This document shows positions 58,745 through 64,000 of a stretch of 64,000 nt of DNA, in pieces. Within the stretch, counting starts at the first letter, position 1; the number at the start of each line of letters is the position of its first letter. The translations under genes and the position numbers were made by a program. This DNA is from CAWFPR01 sp963817635 (GTDB lineage: Bacteria > Acidobacteriota > Vicinamibacteria > Vicinamibacterales > 2-12-FULL-66-21), in contig CAWFPR010000025.1 of assembly GCA_963817635.1 (NCBI GenBank), positions 1-64,000 of the forward strand, in the 5' to 3' direction. Under the pieces are notes generated by a model that saw only the letters and a list, made by a program, of their open reading frames with translations, was not told where the DNA came from and made no database searches.

Positions 58745-59797
58745 ACCTGGGAGGAGATCAGCCCGGATCTGACGACGAACGATCCCGACAAGATCGGCCG
58801 CAACGTGCCGTTCTGCACGATCACGTCGATCTCGGAGTCCCCTCAGCGGGCGGGCGTCATCTGGGTTGGCACCGACGACGGGAAGGTGCAGGTGACGGAG
58901 AATCACGGCGGCGCGTGGCGCGATGTCACGCCGGCGCTCGTGGCGGCTGGAGCCCCCGCGGAGCGCTGGGTGAGCCGCGTGTTCGCGTCGCCGCACGGGC
59001 CCGGGACCGCGTTCGTTGCGAAGAACGGCTTCCGCAACGACGACTTCACGCCGTATCTGTATCGCACGACCGACTACGGCCGCACGTGGACGGCGATCGC
59101 GGCCAACCTGCCGGCCGCGCCGATCAACGTCGTCGTGCAGGACCGGAGGAACGCGCGGCTGCTCATTGTCGGCAACGATCTCGGCGTGTACGTCTCGATC
59201 GACGGCGGAGGTCAATGGACGCGGATGAAGGCGAACCTCCCGACCGTCGCCGTGCACGACCTGACGATTCACCCGCGCGAGAACGATCTGGTGATCGCGA
59301 CCTACGGACGGGCGCTGTGGACGGGAGACATCACGCCTCTTCAGGAGCTGACGGACGAGGTGATGGCGAAGGGGGCGTATCTCTTCGACATCGAGCCTCG
59401 CGCGCGCTACGGCTTCGGCACGCAGGGGATGAACTATCACCTCTTCGGCGACAAGTACCTCGAGACCCCGAACGAGCCGGAAGCGCTGGTGGTGAATTAC
59501 TACCTTCCGGCGGACGCGCCGGCCGAGGCGCGCATCAGTGTCGCTGACTCGTCGGGCCATACTGTGCGCCAGCTCACCGGGCCGGCCAGGCGCGGACTCA
59601 ATCGTGCGCTCGTGAGCCTGGGCGGACGCGGAGGGGGGCGCGGTGAGCCTCCCATCGTACCGCTCGACGCCGGCCGCTACACCGTCACCGTCGATGTCGC
59701 GGGCACGACGCTGACGAAACCCGCGATCGTGCGCGAACGGCTGCCAGCGGTCGAGGGGCCATCGGCCCCCTCAACGCCTGCCCGATGGCAGCGGTGA
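58745..59797 (+). pseudogene. 5'-truncated copy of the VPS10-like propeller gene
   Basis: Starting exactly at TWEEISPDLTTNDPD, about 345 residues closely match the C-terminal third of the 51013 gene product (for example RNVPFCTITSISESP, GNDLGVYVSIDGG, ARYGFGTQGMNYHLFG). The frame is open to TGA at 59797, but there is no signal peptide, upstream blades or proper start. Substitutions spread over the copy show it is not a recent duplicate or assembly echo. Confidence 0.88.
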
Positions 59798-59911
59798 GCA
59801 CGTTGTCCGGTGGCTCTCCGTCGACCCGTTGTTTCCTCGTCTGATCAACTGGCCCTCGAAGAGGCGCACGACAAGGGCGACGAGATGTGGGAAGCAGCTG
59901 CTGCGCTTCAT
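59771..59911 (-). pseudogene. Possible decayed HicA toxin
   Basis: An ATG overlaps the hicB stop (ATGA), as in coupled hicB-hicA pairs. The 46-aa frame begins MKRSSCFPHLVALVVRLFEG, faintly like the HicA start MKR..L..HL..HGC.L.REG, but the catalytic His and the rest of the fold are missing. Confidence 0.3.
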
Positions 59912-60123
59912 TTGACGATTACCGTCTCGCGGTCAGCATCCGGAGGCACGCCGCGGAGACCGTCTTCACGGCGGTCATGGAGAATCAGGGCGATGGCAGC
60001 GGCCAGGCTGTCCCGCGCCTCCTCCTTGGTTCTCCCCTGGCCGTTCGCTCCGGGGATCTCCGGGGAATAGGCGATGTACCATTCGTCGTCGCGCTCGAAA
60101 ACCGCCGTGAATTCGTTTCGCAT
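59908..60123 (-). CDS. hicB: HicB-family antitoxin
   Basis: 71 aa. FTAVFERDDEWYIAYSPEIPG and the segment RTKEEARDSLAAAIALILHDR are the partial RNase H-like fold of short HicB antitoxins. Normally it neutralises the mRNA-cleaving HicA. No intact hicA lies on either side, so this is an orphan. Confidence 0.85.
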   Translation of the reverse strand: MRNEFTAVFERDDEWYIAYSPEIPGANGQGRTKEEARDSLAAAIALILHDRREDGLRGVPPDADRETVIVK

Positions 60124-60469
60124 GGCGTTGCTCCCCGCCTACGATACCGCCCGAGGCCGCTGTCTAACAAGCCGCCGCGGCCGTCGACCGAGCAGCACGG
60201 TCATGAAACATGCACAACACCTTCGGCAATGTGCGAAGGACATCGTGGCTGAATTGTTCAGGATCCTGAAACAGCGGGGGCCCCGAGAGCAGGGCAACCA
60301 GCGGTTGCCAGGCGAGACGATGATGTTTCAACGCCGTTCACAGTGGATCTACGCAGCGGCCGCGCGCAGGGCGGCAGCTACAACCGGCCAGTTGGTGAAT
60401 GGGAGGTCCTGGCAAGTGTTGGAACGGCGTGACCAACCGTTGCAGCCGGCGAGTGGCAGAACGAAAGAA
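60124..60469. other. Spacer without recognised gene
   Basis: About 345 bp between hicB and the first rho remnant. Open frames exist on the plus strand but have neither ribosome sites nor recognisable products. An isolated TCTAAC near 60165 is not part of a recombination site that I can support. Confidence 0.4.
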
Positions 60470-60497
60470 CGGCCACGAAGCGTAAGCCCGGTGGCCG
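60470..60497. terminator. Hairpin downstream of rho remnant 1
   Basis: CGGCCAC ... GTGGCCG with a 14-nt loop. A related hairpin, also beginning CGGCCAC, follows rho remnant 2 at 61689-61718, so the copied unit probably included the native rho terminator. Confidence 0.5.
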
Positions 60498-60539
60498 CCT
60501 GAGAGTCTGAGATCTGACCCGGAAGTGTCCGCCGTTACC

Positions 60540-60811
60540 GCCCCCGTTGGCCATCGACCCGAGGAACTCCGCGTTGTCCTTCGTCTTCCCCAACTTGGAG
60601 AGCAGCAGCTCCATCGCCTCGACCGGCGACAGGGGAGTGAGCACCTTGCGGAGCCCCCCACGCGGTTCAGGTCCTCCTTCGGGCGAGCAGCTCTTCCTCC
60701 GCGTGCCGCTGCTCTTCATGTCAAGCGCCGTGAATAGCGACGGTCCGCCAGCTTGCGATCGAGGTGGATCTCGAGGTTGCCGGTCCGCCTGAACTCCTCG
60801 AAGATCACTCG
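60540..60811 (-). pseudogene. Rho termination factor 3'-end remnant, copy 1
   Basis: In broken frames the minus strand reads VIFEEFRRTGNLEIHLDRKL ADRR, ALDMKSSGTR, then LRKVLTPLSPVEAMELLLSK LGKTKDNAEFLGSMANGG: the last 100 or so residues of transcription terminator Rho. At least three frame changes; no stop at the native end. It is joined at its 5' side to an IS3 fragment. Confidence 0.85.
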
Positions 60812-60814
60812 GTG

Positions 60815-60930
60815 ACCGACCGAATCGTCGCCCACTGCAACGGGTACTCGGCGGCATGGGCCAGGGCCATGCGGAGGACGCGCTCACGCAACTCGGGGGA
60901 ATACCTGCTGGGGCTGGACATCGGGTCCAT
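60815..60930 (-). pseudogene. IS3-family OrfA transposase fragment
   Basis: From ATG 60930: MSSPSRYSPELRERVLRMAL AHAAEYPLQWATIRS, the first helix-turn-helix of IS3 OrfA proteins. It then breaks into the rho remnant. No OrfB or terminal repeats seen. Confidence 0.7.
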
Positions 60931-60996
60931 CCTCTCTCGGAATGGGCCCTCCTCCGAGAAGCCCGGTTCGAGTCACCACGCCCGCACTCTTACTCG

Positions 60997-61203
60997 GTTC
61001 TGACGCTCCGCCGCGTGCGGTCCACGGCGCTCGCTGTAGGCCTCTCGACGACGCTCTTTGCGCAGTCGCCGTGGGAGCGCGCCGCCTCGAACCTGGAGAT
61101 GTCGTTCACGGGACCGCTGGCGCGTTCGCTCGCATTCGTCGCGATCGCGCTCGGTGGCCTGATGTTCATGTTCGGCGAACGCCGGAGCGAAGCGGCAGAT
61201 TAG
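60997..61203 (+). pseudogene. TrbC/VirB2-type conjugation pilin remnant
   Basis: VLTLRRVRSTALAVGLSTTL FAQSPWERAASNLEMSFTGP LARSLAFVAIALGGLMFMFG matches the signal segment and first membrane helix of TrbC/VirB2 pilins. The second helix is missing (it ends GERRSEAAD) and no start codon is visible. A relic of an integrated conjugative element. Confidence 0.7.
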
Positions 61204-61270
61204 TGGGATCGTCTTCGGTGAGTCTGAGAACAGAGGTTATCCCTCCGGATCGCCGCTAATGCATCTATCG

Positions 61271-61602
61271 TCACGATTCACCCGAAGGAGTTGTCCCGGC
61301 AAGGGTGGAGCCGCCGACGATCGCCTGGTGTATCTGCTGCGCCAGCGCGGCGAAATCGAGATCGAACGTACAGACGATGATGCCGGCGTGCCCGGGCCGG
61401 TCCTGATGCAGTCGGACGACGTGCCGCCGGTTCAGCGTCACGACTGCGCGATGCTCGCCGGTCGCGAACTCCAGCACGTCGCCGTCCAACACCGCGCGGC
61501 CTGCATGCCCGCTCTGCGGCATCGTCGCACGCTATGCGCGAAACGGCAGAGTTCGAGCACTACCGGCTCGGGCATGTTCTCGTTCGCGAAGAGCCGCGCC
61601 AT
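61271..61602 (-). CDS. DUF5615 PIN-like toxin-type protein (one frameshift)
   Basis: MARLFANENMPEPVVLELCR FAH, a frame break near 61520, then MPQSGHAGRAVLDGDVLEFA TGEHRAVVTLNRRHVVRLH and HAGIIVCTFDLDFAALAQQI: the DUF5615/COG4634 PIN-like fold with acidic residues at the usual places. About 110 aa. These usually pair with a DUF433-type antitoxin just upstream. Confidence 0.75.
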
Positions 61603-61604
61603 GG

Positions 61605-61679
61605 TCACGCCGCTTCGTGCGCGGCGATCTCCTCCGCGATATCGGTGGCGTGCCGCTGGGCGTAGGCCCAGGCGCTCAC
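61605..61679 (-). pseudogene. C-terminal remnant of the partner antitoxin
   Basis: The frame ends VSAWAYAQRHATDIAEEIAA HEAA followed by TGA, 2 nt before the DUF5615 start, the spacing expected of an antitoxin-toxin pair. Upstream the sequence changes abruptly into the hairpin of rho remnant 2. Confidence 0.4.
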
Positions 61680-61688
61680 ACAATACGA

Positions 61689-61718
61689 ACGGCCACCCGG
61701 CGAAAGCGGGGTGGCCGT
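61689..61718. terminator. Hairpin downstream of rho remnant 2
   Basis: ACGGCCACCC-GGCGAAAGCG-GGGTGGCCGT: 10-bp stem, following the TAG of rho remnant 2 by 35 nt on the minus strand. Confidence 0.65.
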
Positions 61719-61752
61719 CCACAAGCTGGAAGCTGAGAGCTACACCGCGAAG

Positions 61753-61925
61753 CTACCTGCCACCATTCGCCATCGACCCCAGGAACTCCGCGTTGCTCCT
61801 CGTCTTCCCATCTTGGACAGCAGCAGTTCTATCGCCTCGACGGGGGAGAGCGGTGTGAGCACCTTGCGCTGCACCCACACGGGGTTCAGATCCTCCTTCG
61901 GGATGAGGATCTCTTCCTTCCGCGT
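61753..61925 (-). pseudogene. Rho termination factor 3'-end remnant, copy 2
   Basis: TRKEEILIPKEDLNPVWVQR KVLTPLSPVEAIELLLSKM, then in the next frame TRSNAEFLGSMANGGR and TAG at 61753-61755. This keeps the natural end of Rho. The 5' side breaks off at about 61925, facing the IS91 element. Confidence 0.88.
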
Positions 61926-62154
61926 GACGAGACGATAGGCAGCATTAGAGCCGCCCAAGTTAACGGAAGGCCCGTTCTCAGACGCCCGCCCCCGCCGGCC
62001 CGGCCCCACACAGCGCGGATTAGCGACGCCGACCCGGTGCCTCCGGCCTCGAACGCGCCGATTATGGCATCCGTGGCCGCCCTGTCACGCCCTCGAAGCG
62101 GCCGGACGGCGGATCGAACAGACCTCCGGCACGGCAGCGGCGCGGAGCCGTTGC

Positions 62155-63738
62155 TCAGGGGCCCCAGTCGGTACTCGTCGGCCTGCTGCCCCTCACCCGC
62201 CGCGGCGAACAGGGGCGGGGCACGGGCGGGACGCGCGACGGGCAGGTCCGTCGGGAAACCAAGATGCCGGAGGATGCGCCTGATGACCGCCGTGTCCCCG
62301 ATGATCGCCAGGAGCCGCAGCCGGCCGCCGCCCCTCGACTGGGCTCGGGGTGGCCCTGAGCCGCGTCGAAGGGCCGCACCGTGGACACGCCAGCACGTCG
62401 AGCGCAAACGTGCGCCGCATCAGAATCCGCCCACCGCTGCCCACGCGCCTGCCGCGCCGCGTCCTGTGTGGCGGCGAGGCAGCCGTCCTCCACGGGATCG
62501 ACGGCCGCGGGATCCTGACCTGACGGTCGGCGCGGCACGACCTCGCGCCGCCACGCCGCGCGCGCTCCGAGGACGCCGGAGTACAGGATCAGGTTGACGC
62601 GCGGCCGCGGCACCAGCACGGCCAGCCGGCCCAGGAACTCCACCGGATCGAACACCACGTGCGTCGTCCCATCGCCCCACGGGCGCCTCAACGCGAGGCG
62701 CACGTGGCCGTCGGCCGTCAGGGCGAGCCGCTCCGGCGTCACGGGAGGCCGGAGCACGTACCGGCAGACCCGCTCGAGCCGTTCGCGCTGCCCCGCCGGG
62801 ATGAGCAGCCCCGCATGCAGGTCCCACCCCTGCCAGCGGGCATGACAGGGGCCCAGGGGGCGATCGACCGGCGGACGCGCGTGTCCGAGACGACGCACGC
62901 GCGTGCCGGCGTCACGCCCGAGCACGACGAGCCCCTGCACCGACGCGGCCGCCAGGCCCGCGAGCGCCGGCGCCTCGTCTGCCCAGGGATCCACGCCGCC
63001 GTCGTCGCCCTGGCGCTCGTGGTCACGCTCGGATTGTCCACCCCAATCGAGGAGCCGCCGAAGCCGCGGCTCCACGGCGGCGAGCACCTCCGTCACGTCC
63101 AGCGTGGTCAGAGACCGAGCCGGATGGAATCCGACCGAACCGGCCCCGTCGCGCGCGAAGACGCCATCCAGCACCAGCGCGTGGATGTGCACATTCAGAT
63201 TCAGCGCGCCGCCAAACCGCTGCACGATGGCCACGGCCCCTCCGCGCGGCTGATCGAGGCCGTCGGCGCGCGCGTGGTCCCTCAGCCGGCGAAAGACGGC
63301 AGAGAGGAAGACGGAGGTGACCCGCCGGCACACAGCGTGATTCCACGCCAGTCGATACCGCAGCCGGTGTGGCAGACTCAACACCCACTGTCGCACTGGC
63401 ACATCGGGGATGACGTGATCGACCAGATGCGCGGCTCGTTCGGCCATGCGGCGCCCGGCACAACTCGGACACACCGCGCGCCCCTTGCAGGAGAACGCGA
63501 CGAGCCGGTCCAGGGCGCAGCCGTCGCAGCGAAACCGCGCGAAGCCACCGGACAGGAACCCGCACCGGAGGAACTCCCGGAACGCCCGCTCGACGAACTG
63601 CGGTGCCCCGTCCCCCTCGCGCAATCGGGCGGCCTGCTCGAGGAAGGTCTCCAGGTGCTCCCGCACGATCCGGTGAAGCACGCTGCCGGCGGGATCCCGC
63701 GGTTCGTAGCTCGCGGACGGTCGGGCCATCCGGTCCAC
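62155..63738 (-). pseudogene. IS91-family transposase, interrupted
   Basis: About 510 aa of a rolling-circle (HUH) transposase. N-terminal zinc-binding region (FRCDGC ... FSCKGRAVCPSCAGRRMAER), Transposase_20 core with WVLSLPHRLRYRLAWNH, and HUH motif LNLNVHIHALVLDGVF. Near the end the frame shifts (about 62430), and a 43-bp palindrome splits FALDVLACPRCG from GRLRLLAIIGDTAVIRRILR. So the copy is probably inactive. Confidence 0.87.
62331..62373. repeat. 43-bp palindromic repeat inside the IS91 transposase
   Basis: CCCCTCGACTGGGCTCGGGG and its near complement ending GCGTCGAAGGG; the type of dispersed CCCTTCGAC...GTCGAAGGG palindrome whose translation (FDAAQGHPEPSRG) is familiar from many genomes. 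Its removal restores the conserved CPRCG-GRLRLL junction. Confidence 0.85.
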
Positions 63739-63950
63739 GAAGCGGACGGCGTGCCGATCCAGAACTCGACGCCAGTCGGCGGAAACCGCTGACGGCGTTC
63801 ATCAGCTGTTGCTGCTCCTGCATCCCGTGAGGTACGCACGGATCGCGGAGTCTGCCATCGCAGTCAGGGCATCGCGAGGCGCGACCGTTCACTGGAGGCG
63901 CTCAATGTCCCCGAGAAAAGCGGCCTGCTGGTCTCGGAAGGCGTGCTCGA

Positions 63951-64000
63951 GAGATCCTCATCCCCAAGGAGGATCTCAACCGACCTCGAGGGTCTGAAGC
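63951..64000 (+). pseudogene. Rho 3'-end remnant, copy 3 (continues past the window)
   Basis: GAG ATC CTC ATC CCC AAG encodes EILIPKEDLNR in plus orientation, the same segment as in copies 1 and 2. The following bases already appear shifted (GLK expected in the next frame). Upstream sequence is unrelated. Only the first 50 bases are visible. Confidence 0.7.

Noticed and set aside
60150..60180. attC-like TCTAACAAGCCGC motif
   Set aside because: No matching GTTRRRY partner at a suitable distance and no integron integrase in the window.

Overview
The window looks like a high-GC Acidobacteriota chromosome, most likely class Vicinamibacteria. The reasons are a von Willebrand-type secreted protein of the TIGR03436-like acidobacterial family, two tricorn-like secreted proteases, a sortilin/VPS10-like beta-propeller protein, intergenic heptamer repeats (CAATCTG, GAGCCCT), and a pilB-pilT-pilC-pilS-pilR-pilA locus in the order known from Myxococcus and Geobacter. 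The class is inference; no 16S gene is present.

Layout. 0.1-8.75 kb, minus strand: a type IV pilus locus with a clear sigma-70 promoter before pilB and a textbook sigma-54 promoter before pilA, next to its own activator PilR. 8.4-9.8 kb: an outer-membrane beta-barrel protein (PorV/TraF-like). 10.0-14.7 kb, plus strand: a Yip1-like membrane protein, a periplasmic adaptor and two MacB/FtsX permeases, with no ATPase gene. 14.7-15.4 kb: a 150-bp tandem repeat. 15.5-17.6 kb: an EF-G paralogue. 17.9-37.8 kb, minus strand: one continuous str-S10-spc-alpha ribosomal operon from rpsL to rplQ, complete except that tuf is missing between fusA and rpsJ. Its spacers carry a palindromic repeat family and several heptamer arrays.

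38.2-53.7 kb: mainly secreted or stress-related genes: CsbD, a cupin, an esterase, a thioesterase, two tricorn-like proteases, a DUF1697 protein, a 313-bp imperfect palindrome, an HExxH/TPR protein and a VPS10-like propeller protein. 53.7-58.4 kb, minus strand, with visibly lower GC: a cassette of VWA protein, TPR protein, a secreted 14-cysteine peptide, a membrane-anchored thioredoxin-like protein with CxxC, an AraC-type regulator and a response regulator. The cassette lies between two copies of the VPS10-like 3' end, the second truncated. It is the best candidate here for an undescribed system.

58.7-64 kb is a graveyard of mobile elements: the truncated propeller copy, a HicB antitoxin with a decayed partner, an IS3 orfA fragment, a TrbC/VirB2 fragment, a DUF5615 toxin-like gene and an IS91-family transposase split by a 43-bp palindrome. 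Three separate fragments of the 3' end of rho are also present, two of them in inverted orientation around the IS91 element.

Many otherwise intact genes (pilC, pilT, rplQ, rpsH, rplD, both tricorn genes, the propeller gene and others) are split by single-base indels, mostly an extra G or C. The protein sequence resumes immediately in another frame each time. I read these as uncorrected sequencing or assembly errors, not as real pseudogenes, and give such genes as one span.
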